DNA of 64,000 bases from Glandiceps talaboti (taxonomy: Eukaryota; Hemichordata; Enteropneusta; Spengelidae). Under the pieces are notes generated by a model. That model worked only from the letters and a program-made list of their open reading frames with translations, did not search any database and was not told the DNA's origin. The stretch covers positions 22,813,464 to 22,877,463 of the forward strand of contig NC_135559.1 of NCBI RefSeq assembly GCF_964340395.1, in the 5' to 3' direction. Both the position numbers and the translations under genes were made by a program. Positions 27,301 through 35,335 of this stretch are shown piece by piece (the stretch's first letter is position 1; the number at the start of each line of letters is the position of its first letter).

Positions 27301-30300
27301 CCCTGAACAGTATCGCATCACCTGTGTTAGGTATAATAACTTACTAGTAATATCATACACCCTGAACAGTATCGCATCACCTGTGTTAGGTATAATAACT
27401 TACTAGTAATATCATACACCCTGAACAGTAATTGTATCACCTGTGTTAGGTACAATAACTTACTAGTAATATCATACACCCTGAACAGTATCGCATCACC
27501 TGTGTTAGGTATAATAACTTACTAGTAATATCATACACCCTGAACAGTATCGCATCACCAGTGTTAGGTATAATAACTTACTAGTAATATCATACACCCT
27601 GAACAGTATCGCATCACCTGTGTTAGGTATAATAACTTACTAGTAATATCATACACCCTGAACAGTATTGTATCACCTGTGTTAGGTACAATAACTTACT
27701 AGTAATATCATACACCCTGAACAGTATTGCATCACCTGTATTAGGTATAATAACTTACTAGTAATATCATACACCCTGAACAGTATTGTATCACCAGTGT
27801 TAGGTATAATAACTTACTAGTAATATCATACACCCTGAACAGTATCGCATCACCTGTGTTAGGTACAATAACTTACTAGTAATATCATACACCCTGAACA
27901 GTATTGCATCACCTGTATTAGGTATAATAACTTACTAGTAATATCATACACCCTGAACAGTATTGTATCACCTGTGTAAGGTACAATAACTTACTTGTAA
28001 TATCATACACCCTGAACAGTATTGTATCACCAGTGTTAGGTATAATAACTTACTAGTAATATCATACACCCTGAACAGTATTGCATCACCTGTGTTAGGT
28101 ACAATAACTTACTAGTAATATCATACACCCTGAACAGTATTGCATCACCTGTATTAGGTATAATAACTTACTAGTAATATCATACACCCTGAACAGTATT
28201 GTATCACCTGTGTAAGGTACAATAACTTACTTGTAATATCATACACCCTGAACAGTATTGCATCACCTGTGTTAGGTATAATAACTTACTAGTAATATCA
28301 TACACCCTGAACAGTATTGTATCACCTGTGTAAGGTACAATAACTTACTTGTAATATCATACACCCTGAACAGTATTGCATCACCTGTGTTAGGTATAAT
28401 AACTTACTAGTAATATCATACACCCTGAACAGTATTGTATCACCTGTGTAAGGTACAATAACTTACTAGTAATATCATACACCCTGAACAGTATCGCATC
28501 ACCTGTGTTAGGTATAATAACTTACTAGTAATATCATACACCCTGAACAGTATTACATCACCTGTGTTAGGTACAATTACTTACTAGTAATATCATACAC
28601 CCTGAACAGTATTGCATTACCTGTGTTAGGTACAATAACTTACTTGTAATATCATACACCCTGAACAGTATCGCATCACCTGTGTTAGATATAATAACTT
28701 ACTAGTAATATCATACACCCTGAACAGTATCGCATCACCTGTGTTAGGTATAATAACTTACTTGTAATATCATACACCCTGAACAGTATCGCATCACCTG
28801 TGTTAGATATAATAACTTACTAGTAATATCATACACCCTGAACAGTATTACATCACCTGTGTTAGATATAATAACTTACTAGTAATATCATACACCCTGA
28901 ACAGTATTACATCACCTGTGTTAGGTATAATAACTTACTTGTAATATCATACACCCTGAACAGTATTACATCACCTGTGTTAGGTATAATAACTTACTAG
29001 TAATATCATACACCTTGAACAGTATCGCATCACCAGTGTTAGGTACAATAACTTACTTGTAATATTGTACACCTTGAACAGTATCGCATCACCTGTGTTA
29101 GATACAATAACTTACTAGTAATATTGTACTCCCATGAACAGTATCGCATCACCTGTGTTAGGTATAATAACTTACTAGTAATATCATACACCCTGAACAG
29201 TATTGCATCACCTGTGTTAGGTACAATAACTTACTAGTAATATTGTACTCCCATGAACAATATTGTATCATCTATGAGTAAATATAATTTTGTAGCTCTA
29301 TCCACGATAAATCAAATCAAATTGATTTTTGGACTGCACCCAAACAGTGCCCTCAACGGTGATCACGATTTCAATCTATTTTTGTACTTTAATAATATGG
29401 ATAACATCGACTACTGATGAAAATGTGCGATGTCTATTACATGTATTGGTATTTTAACAGTTTTCAATCAATATATCGTGGTTGTCCAATCGAAAAACAG
29501 TTTAAACATGGTGGCAGATTGAAAACCAAGCTTTCGTTCAAGATTTCAACTTGTTACTACACTACCTATAGATAATATTATGTTTCAACTTGTTACTACA
29601 CTACCTACAGATAATATTATGTTTCAACTTGTTACTACACTACCTATTGATAATATTATGTTTCAACTTGTTACTACACTACCTACAGATAATATTATGT
29701 TTCAACTTGTTACTACACTACCTATAGATAATATTATGTTTCAACTTGTGACTACACCACCTACAGATAATATTATGTTTCAACTTGTGACTACACCACC
29801 TACAGATAATATTATGTTTCAACTTGTTACTACACTACCTACAGATAATATTATGTTTCAACTTGTGACTACACCACCTACAGATAATATTATGTTTCAA
29901 CTTGTTACTACACTACCTACAGATAATATTATGTTTCAACTTGTTACTACACCACCTACAGATAATATTATGTTTCAACTTGTTACTACACTACCTACAG
30001 ATAATATTATGTTTCAACTTGTTACTACACTACCTACAGATAATATTATGTTTCAACTTGTTACTACACTACCTACAGATAATATTATGTTTCAAACGAG
30101 TATGTCAAAGTCTGGATTCAAATACTTTCACTTTGATAATGTGTTCTTTCACCACTTACAACAAAACTATCACAAACACGAGTAATTGACCATTTTTTTA
30201 TTTTAATGAATATATCTTTGGTTATTAGAAACAAATTCCCATTGCAGCTAGTGCATGTTGAACAGAGCCTACTATTTCAATCCAATATCATATGTTGTAA

Positions 30301-31632
30301 AACATTATATTGTATGCAATTGTCATGGGGAGGGTGATGTTTTACAAAATGGGACAAAGGGGGGGGGGTCACTTCTTACAAATGGAGAATGGGGGAGGGT
30401 CATGTTTTACTTAACAGACAATGCGTGATTTCCTCCGGCCCTCCCCCCTTGTAAATATTGAAGGCTCCCTTACTGTACGATGTTGTAAAACATTATATTG
30501 TATAATAGGTGCTACTGTATGATGTTGTCGTCTTGCATAAAGTATCATAATCTATTCTCGGAATCAGGGTAAATTAGCCGGTATGTGAAATACCGGACTC
30601 GTGTATGCACTTGTTCGCGTGCATGAGTGCGTGCGTGTGTGTATTTTGTTTTTGTGTGTGTGTGTGGGGGGGGGGTCCTGTTTGAGGGATTTGGAGCTAT
30701 TTTGTTGTATCGGTGAAAAATCTACCAACCCTACCCCTAACCCACTCCCACCCCTCGAGACTACAGAAACTGATCGGTTCCCAAGTCTATTCTATGTATA
30801 GATGTTGTAAACACACATAATTAGTATTAGAACTCGGTCTCAGTGTAATGAGACAGTTATCCTGTTACGTCATGGTTAGGTGATACACAACATGTTACAT
30901 ATAAATACATGTATAACTGCTATCACAAGATTACACCTCACACCCGGTGACTATCTACAAAATCTGAGATTACACTTCCAAGTCGAATGATAGTATATCA
31001 GACCACTCGTACCATTTAGTGGTCTGAGATAGTATTCAGGTGTACGTTTAATACAATCAGTGCAATCATACAGAACTAACATGTTTTATTGACATTGTAC
31101 ATCCTTGTTATTTTCAATATGCTGTCATAGAACCAGCTTGATTGGACAGAATACTTGGCTGGTACTAATGTTAGAGAAGGTATAGACGGGTTACAGACAA
31201 TAAATTATTACAGACGGGTCAGTGACAGTAGTACTTACTTTGCACAGCATATCTTTCCTGTGGAGAACAGTTATAATCCACCATAACCTGTAGACTGGCT
31301 ATTAAGCATACTTCTGATACATTGGTCAGTTTACTGATGATATCGTCCACATAGTCTTCATTTGTATTGGCTGTGTTTGAATTCACTGGACAGTCTTTTG
31401 TAACATTGACGTTCAATGTAGCACCAACAGAGTCAAGAATGTGTAACACATCAACGTTTACTGGCGACGACTGATATACTGTTGTCATTTGATGCCAAAT
31501 TCTGTCAAACCTCAAAACCTCAGTAAGGTGATGGTGTATCTGACCTAACCCATCAAAACCGTCGTCAATGCGTGCACAGTAACAACTACTGCCAAATAAA
31601 GACAGAAGTAAGGAAGTCACCAGCAACGACAT
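120..31632 (-). CDS. NRF-6-like acyltransferase-3 family membrane protein (14 exons, 3' end outside window)
   Basis: Gene span; exons are listed separately. The spliced frame is 784 codons plus one base, and all 13 internal junctions agree in phase with GT-AG borders. Order of parts: a cleavable signal peptide, a cysteine-containing NRF-type luminal domain (about residues 60-240), a first membrane segment, a long charged linker (about 270-350), then the acyltransferase-3 multi-pass domain. Family landmarks visible are [44 protein letters not shown] and a final [15 protein letters not shown]. The C. elegans family members nrf-6 and ndg-4 affect fluoxetine response and lipid/yolk transport; the reaction catalysed is not well defined. 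It is divergent from TRIP12. Oddity: the usual His in the first acyltransferase helix (typically a GH pair) is not at the expected place in exon 6. The final exon(s) lie left of position 1. Confidence 0.92.
249..470. repeat. Tetranucleotide array (GTAT/GTAC/GTCT)
   Basis: Blocks of GTAT, GTAC and GTCT follow each other. It runs directly into the 25-bp minisatellite. Frames here are open in three phases only because the repeat has no stops. Confidence 0.97.
471..2394. repeat. 25-bp minisatellite, about 77 copies (NRF-like intron 13)
   Basis: The unit starts GATATAGGGGTACTAG and ends TAAATAAAG. Most differences are single bases (GGGG/GAGG/AAGG, CTAG/CTAC). Each typical unit contains an ACTAGT palindrome. 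Confidence 0.98.
2525..2716. mobile_element. Foldback (near-complete palindrome) MITE
   Basis: The 192 bp can fold almost end to end. The outer arms are AACACATATTGCCTGG / CCAGGCAATATGTGTT, the middle GGGCTATAGCACCCGTT / AACGGGTGCTATAGCCC, and the inner TGCTATTTCCC / GGGAAATAGCA, around a short loop near 2615. It lies in NRF-like intron 13. There is no coding capacity. Confidence 0.8.
2970..3112 (-). CDS. NRF-like gene, coding exon 13
   Basis: Residues 703-750. It encodes [20 protein letters not shown] followed by [10 protein letters not shown], a diagnostic stretch of the family. The acceptor is TATCTCCTAG and the donor AATTAT|GTGAGT. Confidence 0.95.
3190..3402. repeat. GTTT-rich tetranucleotide repeat (NRF-like intron 12)
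   Basis: Mainly GTTT from 3236 to 3362 with interspersed GTGT, GATT and GTCT blocks. It fills much of the 434-bp intron 12. Confidence 0.95.
3546..3732 (-). CDS. NRF-like gene, coding exon 12
   Basis: Residues 641-702. Membrane segments [18 protein letters not shown] and [19 protein letters not shown] match the family pattern W-LG-AW---AC-TG-GG. The acceptor is TATTTCCAG and the donor GGAG|GTCAGT. Confidence 0.92.
3913..6307. repeat. 49-bp minisatellite, about 49 copies (NRF-like intron 11)
   Basis: The unit includes GTTAGATACTCTTTGTGGTG, TCTAACTTACTTGTAATATC and ATACTCC. Copies are very uniform. Each can form a 9-bp stem (GTTAGATAC with GTGTCTAAC) around an 8-base loop. On the gene's strand each unit reads ACAAGTAAGT, close to a 5' splice site. 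The core is shared with the 59-bp array at 25050-29260. Confidence 0.98.
6308..8320. repeat. Intron 11 segment with local duplications and poly-G/poly-C repeats
   Basis: No exon found. A 57-bp tandem duplication (AAGGTCAGCACAT...) lies at 6811-6929. A block at 6512-6640 (TAGCATCTTGACAGTAAGAG, then a G run) recurs at 7508-7625. A block at 7226-7305 (GAGTTTCC-ATGTCACATAAA) recurs at 7624-7705. Runs of G or C at 6605, 7090, 7360, 7440, 7600 and 8180 look like members of one interspersed family. Confidence 0.7.
8748..8763 (+). promoter_or_regulatory. CTCF-like motif
   Basis: ACCGCAGGGGGCGCTA contains the CAGGGGGCGC core seen in CTCF sites. It lies in otherwise plain intron 11 sequence (8320-8930), where nothing else was recognised. 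The match is by eye only. Confidence 0.3.
8930..9690. repeat. 29-bp minisatellite, about 26 copies (NRF-like intron 11)
   Basis: The unit contains CGTCTGAATGTC and TGTAGTACTCTCTAAA. Copies diverge toward the right end (TACCCCCTGAACG). It reaches within about 18 bp of the exon 11 donor. Confidence 0.96.
9708..9849 (-). CDS. NRF-like gene, coding exon 11
   Basis: Residues 593-640. It encodes [20 protein letters not shown], the family's Y-KP--RI--YLVG-L-GY motif. The acceptor is TTTCTCCATAG, formed by the end of a TTTA repeat. The donor is TGG|GTATGT. The 29-bp minisatellite starts about 18 bp into the intron. Confidence 0.94.
9859..10388. repeat. Compound tetranucleotide repeats (NRF-like intron 10)
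   Basis: Successive blocks of AAAT, ACAA, CA, ACAT, GAGT, GGGT and AATG fill nearly the whole intron between exons 10 and 11. The AAAT block forms the pyrimidine tract of the exon 11 acceptor on the minus strand. Confidence 0.97.
10423..10530 (-). CDS. NRF-like gene, coding exon 10
   Basis: Residues 557-592. A hydrophobic segment ([17 protein letters not shown]) is followed by a loop [12 protein letters not shown]. The acceptor is TCATTGAATAG, weak in pyrimidines, and the donor is TGCC|GTAAGT. The phases fit on both sides. Confidence 0.87.
10860..11117 (-). CDS. NRF-like gene, coding exon 9
   Basis: Residues 471-556. It holds the strongest acyltransferase-3/NRF signature: [13 protein letters not shown], then [13 protein letters not shown] and [19 protein letters not shown]. 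The acceptor is TTATCTTGGTAG and the donor CATTG|GTAGGT. Confidence 0.95.
11264..11480. repeat. GTCT/GGTC tetranucleotide array (NRF-like intron 8)
   Basis: A symmetric layout: GTCT about 19 copies, GGTC about 15 copies, then GTCT about 19 copies. The inner block differs by one base per unit. Confidence 0.97.
11560..12780. repeat. Degenerate tandem repeat, units of about 190 bp (NRF-like intron 8)
   Basis: Recurring words are TAATTTGCATAATTA, TTTTCGGTAATTAG, ACTTCAAATTCCATATAATT and CAACAATGAGAAAACACATA, at 11585, 11880, 12300, 12480 and 12650. The two last units are closest to each other. No coding potential. Confidence 0.7.
12824..12913 (-). CDS. NRF-like gene, coding exon 8
   Basis: Residues 441-470. 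It encodes [13 protein letters not shown] and [12 protein letters not shown], matching the family's SGLLVSY...NW...Y-HR-LR. The acceptor ATATTACAG lies inside the last unit of the 55-bp minisatellite. The donor is GGAG|GTGGGT. Confidence 0.9.
12914..15725. repeat. 55-bp minisatellite, about 51 copies (NRF-like intron 7)
   Basis: The unit contains ATAAGGTCATGGTATAATG, GAACAAGTCACGTGTACATA and GGCATCGAATGTA. Most units contain the E-box CACGTG. The array occupies almost all of intron 7 and its left end is the acceptor region of exon 8. Confidence 0.98.
15812..15899 (-). CDS. NRF-like gene, coding exon 7
   Basis: Residues 411-440. The acceptor is TTATTTTGACAG and the donor ATAAG|GTATCT. It encodes a segment ending [11 protein letters not shown], equivalent to the family's SVDTFFFLSG region. 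It lies between the CR1 LINE and the 55-bp minisatellite. Confidence 0.88.
16189..17840 (-). mobile_element. 5'-truncated CR1/L2-type LINE (non-LTR retrotransposon)
   Basis: The coding part runs from about 17840 to 16340. Reverse transcriptase blocks are visible: [45 protein letters not shown] and the catalytic FADD. The thumb and C-terminus include [11 protein letters not shown] and NAAARL, then [19 protein letters not shown] single in-frame TAA at 17111-17113 (after IEDM, probably a CAA codon once) breaks it. The endonuclease half is missing through 5' truncation. The 3' UTR has the family's GCGCTTCGAGCTC stem and ends in a TTA repeat at 16190-16211. It sits in NRF-like intron 6 in the gene's sense direction. 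Confidence 0.93.
16340..17840 (-). pseudogene. LINE reverse transcriptase ORF2 remnant with one nonsense codon
   Basis: The two open segments (down to 17111, and 17110-16340) are in the same frame, separated only by the stop at 17111-17113. Apart from that stop and the missing N-terminus the frame is intact, so the copy is fairly young. It should not be active. Confidence 0.9.
17963..18112 (+). CDS. Small ORF, possible fragment of a helical (SAM-like) protein
   Basis: A 49-residue frame with an AAAATGG start context encodes [16 protein letters not shown], then [18 protein letters not shown] and IEQDI. Composition and spacing look like real protein rather than repeat, loosely resembling a truncated SAM-type helical domain. 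It lies in NRF-like intron 6, opposite strand, between the LINE and the 30-bp array. It may be a remnant of a mobile or multi-copy gene. I do not recognise the family. Confidence 0.35.
   Translation: MAKVELIRLLCEGQKLSTDTIDIFTTDEITSMDVLSTLIEQDIQSYYLN
18220..19580. repeat. 30-bp minisatellite, about 45 copies (NRF-like intron 6)
   Basis: The unit is CTATGTTCATCATTC plus TTTTTATCACACTAT. Since 30 is divisible by 3, long frames (up to 380 codons) stay open; these are not genes. Some units lack 3 or 4 bases. Confidence 0.97.
19936..20112 (-). CDS. NRF-like gene, coding exon 6 (start of acyltransferase-3 domain)
   Basis: Residues 353-411. The acceptor is CTTTTTGCAG and the donor GTTA|GTGAGT. It contains [15 protein letters not shown] and then [18 protein letters not shown], the first acyltransferase-3 helix. 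Most relatives have W-V-(I/L)-GH here; this copy reads WVFYAMNY, so the usual histidine is absent. Confidence 0.9.
20190..20275. repeat. TCTG tetranucleotide repeat (NRF-like intron 5)
   Basis: About 20 copies of TCTG with two GTAT interruptions, within the 356-bp intron 5. Confidence 0.95.
20469..20767 (-). CDS. NRF-like gene, coding exon 5 (membrane helix plus charged linker)
   Basis: Residues 253-352. It starts with the rest of a membrane helix ([19 protein letters not shown]) and continues with about 75 mostly charged residues rich in D, E, S, K and R. Long hydrophilic linkers at this point are usual in the family. The donor is ATGG|GTAATA, not very strong; the phase matches exon 6. Confidence 0.85.
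21195..21366. repeat. CA and CAGA microsatellite (NRF-like intron 4)
   Basis: CAGA block at about 21225-21255 and CA block at about 21309-21367, close to the exon 4 donor. The rest of intron 4 shows nothing recognisable. Confidence 0.96.
21385..21487 (-). CDS. NRF-like gene, coding exon 4
   Basis: Residues 219-252. The acceptor is CGTTTCAG and the donor ACT|GTAAGT. It ends with [17 protein letters not shown], the last cysteine of the NRF domain and the start of the first membrane helix. A CA/CAGA microsatellite begins about 20 bp after the donor. Confidence 0.9.
21571..21634. repeat. TGT and TTC trinucleotide repeats (NRF-like intron 3)
   Basis: About 12 TGT/GTT units followed by about 8 TTC units inside the 267-bp intron 3. 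Confidence 0.95.
21755..21839 (-). CDS. NRF-like gene, coding exon 3
   Basis: Residues 191-218. It encodes the family motif [15 protein letters not shown] (usual form: L-LG-CVPSSCS). The acceptor is GTTCTAG and the donor CTTG|GTAAGG. A second AG four bases in would break the frame. Confidence 0.92.
22313..23012. repeat. 25-bp minisatellite, about 28 copies (NRF-like intron 2)
   Basis: The unit is CATGTTGATATTTTCTAACT plus ACCTA; variants differ mainly at CTACAT/CTCCAT. It ends just before the 33-bp array. Confidence 0.97.
23021..23396. repeat. 33-bp minisatellite, about 11 copies (NRF-like intron 2)
   Basis: The unit contains GTTGACAATAGGTACAC, AGAGG and TCTGTCTTG. It is open in several frames because 33 is divisible by 3. 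The right end (GATCTGTCTTGGTTGACAAT then CCTCATCAGA) resembles unique sequence at 23860-23892. Confidence 0.96.
23845..23858 (+). promoter_or_regulatory. CTCF-like motif in intron 2
   Basis: CCCCTAGGTGGCGG fits the CTCF core at all but one position. The surrounding 40 bp (TCCATAGTTAGAGTTGACC) match the middle of the 35.4-kb inverted-repeat element in reverse orientation, so the site was probably carried by a related element. Confidence 0.35.
24190..24365 (-). CDS. NRF-like gene, coding exon 2
   Basis: Residues 132-190. The acceptor is a pyrimidine-rich TTACTCTCTATCAG and the donor is TCG|GTAAGG. It encodes [20 protein letters not shown] followed by SFAEC and KYCVATC, the most recognisable part of the NRF N-terminal domain (the family pattern is DA-GK...G-GSY-EC...YC). 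The frame is open upstream of the acceptor, but the carried base joins cleanly only here. Confidence 0.93.
24649..24850 (+). repeat. Interspersed repeat with CTCCTGAGGTTT head and C-rich tail, copy 1
   Basis: TAAACGACTGCTCCTGAGGT is followed by about 40 bp with GCAAAATATTTC and then C-rich sequence. Copies 2 and 3 are at 38518 and 39065. Confidence 0.65.
25050..29260. repeat. 59-bp minisatellite, about 71 copies (NRF-like intron 1)
   Basis: The unit contains CACCTGTGTTAGGTATAATA, ACTTACTAGTAATATCATAC and ACCCTGAACAGTATCGCAT. A rare variant (TTGTAGTATC) at 25107 recurs at 26051, 944 bp or exactly 16 units later, with matching neighbours, showing a block duplication. The core is shared with the 49-bp array. 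Confidence 0.98.
29547..30092. repeat. 39-bp minisatellite, 14 copies (NRF-like intron 1)
   Basis: The unit is TATGTTTCAACTTGTTACTA plus CACTACCTACAGATAATAT. It is open for 201 codons on plus as a 13-residue repeat ([13 protein letters not shown]), opposite to the gene. Confidence 0.96.
30190..31200. other. Intron 1 segment without recognised gene
   Basis: It contains the word GTTGTAAAACATTATATTGTA twice (about 30293 and 30481), G-rich stretches at 30335-30410 and 30665, and otherwise plain AT-rich sequence. Confidence 0.6.
31239..31632 (-). CDS. NRF-like gene, coding exon 1 (signal peptide)
   Basis: Residues 1-131. The ATG at 31632 is chosen because it is followed at once by a hydrophobic signal peptide ([20 protein letters not shown]). 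An upstream TTG at 31650 is in frame but not a normal start. The mature part contains VSEVC, the start of the NRF cysteine pattern. The donor is CAAA|GTAAGT and one base (A) is carried over. Confidence 0.9.
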
Positions 31633-31704
31633 TTTGTTTCTGTATTCCAACTGACTTTAATTGAATATAGATAACAACTCAATCACGTGATCACAGATTT
31701 CGTC

Positions 31705-31959
31705 TTAAGATTTAATAAAGTATCTTACGTAACTGTCCACAGATAAACTAGTCAAATCATCAAAAGTTTGATGTCGATCAGAATTACTACCAAACATGTT
31801 TGCCAGATTAATTTTGATCTTTATGGATTTTATTGTATTCAAGTCTAAGTTGTAAAACAGAATGTCTACACTTTTATCATTGACACAAATTGTAAATAAA
31901 GAGTCTTCAGTATTCACATTGGTTTGTCTATCGCTATAGGGAGTCTTCAGTATACGCAT
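31705..31959 (-). other. Open frame upstream of the NRF-like gene, possible exon
   Basis: The frame starts inside the 40/34-bp minisatellite and continues into unique sequence (NLANMFGSNSDRHQTFDDL then TSLSVDSY), where an internal GTAAGA could be a donor near 31726. Unique sequence with ordinary composition just upstream of NRF-like exon 1 could be a 5' exon or part of another gene, but nothing in it is recognised. Confidence 0.2.
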
Positions 31960-34312
31960 TGGTTTGTCTATCGCTATAGGGAGTCTTCAGTATACGCACT
32001 GGTTTGTCTATAGGGAGTCTTCAGTATTCACATTGGTTTGTCTATCGCTATAGGGAGTCTTCAGTATACGCATTGGTTTGTCTATAGGGAGACTTCAGTA
32101 TACGCATTGGTTTGTCTATAGGGAGACTTCAGTATACGCATTGGTTTGTCTATAGGGAGACTTCAGTATACGCATTGGTTTGTCTATAGGGAGTCTTCAG
32201 TATTCACATTGGTTTGTCTATCGCTATAGGGAGTCTTCAGTATTCGCATTGGTTTGTCTATCGCTATAGGGAGTCTTCAGTATACGCATTGGTTTGTCTA
32301 TCGCTATAGGGAGTCTTCAGTATACGCGTTGGTTTGTCTATAGGGAGTCTTCAGTATTCACATTGGTTTGTCTATCGCTATAGGGAGTCTTCAGTATTCG
32401 CATTGGTTTGTCTATAGGGAGTCTTCAGTATTCACATTGGTTTGTCTATAGGGAGTCTTTAGTATTCACATTGGTTTGTCTATCGCTATAGGGAGTCTTC
32501 AGTATACGCATTGGTTTGTCTATCGCTATAGGGAGTCTTCAGTATTCACATTGGTTTGTCTATAGGGAGTCTTCAGTATTCACATTGGTTTGTCTATCGC
32601 TATAGGGAGTCTTCAGTATTCACATTGGTTTGTCTATCGCTATAGGGAGTCTTCAGTATTCGCATTGGTTTGTCTATCGCTATAGGGAGTCTTCAGTATA
32701 CGCATTGGTTTGTCTATCGCTATAGGGAGTCTTTAGTATTCACATTGGTTTGTCTATCGCTATAGGGAGTCTTCAGTATTCGCATTGGTTTGTCTATAGG
32801 GAGTCTTCAGTATACGCATTGGTTTGTCTATCGCTATAGGGAGTCTTCAGTATACGCACTGGTTTGTCTATAGGGAGTCTTCAGTATACGCACTGGTTTG
32901 TCTATAGGGAGTCTTCAGTATACGCATTGGTTTGTCTATAGGGAGTCTTCAGTATTCGCATTGGTTTGTCTATAGGGAGTCTTCAGTATTCGCATTGGTT
33001 TGTCTATCGCTATAGGGAGTCTTCAATATTCGCATTGGTTTGTCTATCGCTATAGGGAGTCTTCAGTATACGCATTGGTTTGTCTATAGGAGTCTTCAGT
33101 ATACGCATTGGTTTGTCTATCGCTATAGGGAGTCTTCAGTATACGCATTGGTTTGTCTATAGGGAGTCTTCAGTATTCGCACTGGTTTGTCTATCGCTAT
33201 AGGGAGTCTTCAGTATACGCACTGGTTTGTCTATAGGGAGTCTTCAGTATTCGCATTGGTTTGTCTATCGCTATAGGGAGTCTTCAGTATTCACATTGGT
33301 TTGTCTATAGGGAGTCTTCAGTATACGCATTGGTTTGTCTATAGGGAGACTTCAGTATTCGCATTGGTTTGTCTATAGGGAGTCTTCAGTATACGCATTG
33401 GTTTGTCTATCGCTATAGGGAGTCTTCAGTATTCACATTGGTTTGTCTATAGGGAGTCTTCAGTATACGCATTGGTTTGTCTATAGGGAGACTTCAGTAT
33501 TCGCATTGGTTTGTCTATCGCTATAGGGAGTCTTCAGTATTCGCATTGGTTTGTCTATCGCTATAGGGAGTCTTCAGTATTCGCATTGGTTTGTCTATCG
33601 CTATAGGGAGTCTTCATTATACGCATTGGTTTGTCTATCGCTATAGGGAGTCTTCAGTATTCGCACTGGTTTGTCTATCGCTATAGGGAGTCTTCAGTAT
33701 ACGCATTGGTTTGTCTATCGCTATAGGGAGTCTTCAGTATACGCATTGGTTTGTCTATCGCTATAGGGAGTCTTCAGTATACGCGTTGGTTTGTCTATCG
33801 CTATAGGGAGTCTTCAGTATACGCATTGGTTTGTCTATAGGGAGTCTTCAGTATACGCATTGGTTTGTCTATCGCTATAGGGAGTCTTCAGTATTCACAT
33901 TGGTTTGTCTATCGCTATAGGGAGTCTTCAGTCTTCACATTGGTTTGTCTATAGGGAGTCTTCAGTATTCGCATTGGTTTGTCTATCGCTATAGGGAGTC
34001 TTCAGTATTCACATTGGTTTGTCTATCGCTATAGGGAGTCTTCAGTATACGCATTGGTTTGTCTATAGGGAGTCTTCAGTATACGCATTGGTTTGTCTAT
34101 CGCTATAGGGAGTCTTCAGTATACGCGTTGGTTTGTCTATCGCTATAGGGAGTCTTCAGTATACGCATTGGTTTGTCTATCGCTATAGGGAGTCTTCAGT
34201 ATCTATAGGCGTTGGTCTGTCTATCGCTTTAGGGAGTCTTCAGTATACGCATTGGTTTGTCTATCGCTATAGGGAGTCTTCAGTATCTATAGGCGTTGGT
34301 TTGTCTATTGTC
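31897..34312. repeat. 40/34-bp minisatellite, about 63 copies (upstream of NRF-like gene)
   Basis: The unit is GGGAGTCTTCAGTATACGCA plus TTGGTTTGTCTATCGCTATA. A short form lacks 6 bp (TCGCTA). Long and short units are intermixed along the array. It ends about 265 bp upstream of NRF-like exon 1's start codon. Confidence 0.97.
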
Positions 34313-34655
34313 ATTACACAGTTGTCATTTACGACTATGCTGGAAGAGGTACGAATACACTTTACAAGCTGATAGTTGGATGTTTAGTCGGAATAACGTC
34401 CTTCAGATGAAAGGCCCATTTCAGATTAGGCTAAATAACCCAATCAACCCTAGTTTAAGCCACCTAAATATGTTTTAAACATTCAACTAAACGATAATAA
34501 TTCTTTGTTTTCTTGACCTTCATGCACGTGTTTTCTTTACAGCAGCGATGCTGGTACATATTTCATGGAAGTAACACAGAAGGCGTATTCCGACCGACAT
34601 TTTATTTGTTTTTTGGTCGAAGCAATATTTTTCAAATATAAAAACAATTATAAAG

Positions 34656-35088
34656 ATCAAATCAAATCAAATCAAATCAAATCAAATCAAATCAAATCAA
34701 ATCAAATCAAATCAAATCAAACCAAACCAAACCAAACCAAATCAAATCAAATCAAATCAAAATCAGATCAGATCAGATCAGATCAGATCAGATCAAATCA
34801 AATCAAATCAAATCAAATCAAACCAAATCAAATCAAATCAAATCAAATCACATCACATCACATCAAATCACAATCAGATCAGATCAAATCAGATCAGATC
34901 AGATCAGATCAGATCAAATCAAATCAAATAAAATCAAATCACAATCAGATCAGATCAAATCAAATCAAATCAAATCACAATCAGATCAGATCAGATCAGA
35001 TCAAATCAAATCAAATCAAATCAAATCAAATCACAATCAGATCAGATCAGATCAAATCAAATCAAAGCAAATCAAAGCAAATCAAATC
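34656..35088. repeat. AATCA/GATCA pentanucleotide array
   Basis: Blocks of AATCA, AACCA, GATCA and CATCA alternate. A 183-codon frame (QIKSN repeats) is a by-product. Confidence 0.96.
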
Positions 35089-35335
35089 ATCCCGAACTAC
35101 CTACGCTATTTTGTGAGGCCATGTTATCGGAAAAACATAATAAATATATATTTTTCGCCTTAGGATTAAGAGTTAGGTCTGAAAAATAGGAGTCTAGCAG
35201 AACTACAGGAAAATTTGATGCAGAACAAAATATGAATTCTACTTAATATGGTTCCATTGATAAAAATCTGTTCACGTGCAAGTTGATAGGTTTTTTTTGC
35301 AAATGTAATATTCATTTTGGTACTATTATAAATAT

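Noticed and set aside
29580-30185. 201-codon frame with 13-residue repeat [13 protein letters not shown]
   Set aside because: Translation of the 39-bp array opposite to the NRF-like gene; no unique domain follows it.
34565-35116. 183-codon Q/I/K/S/N-rich frame
   Set aside because: Pentanucleotide array; no unique protein sequence on either side.
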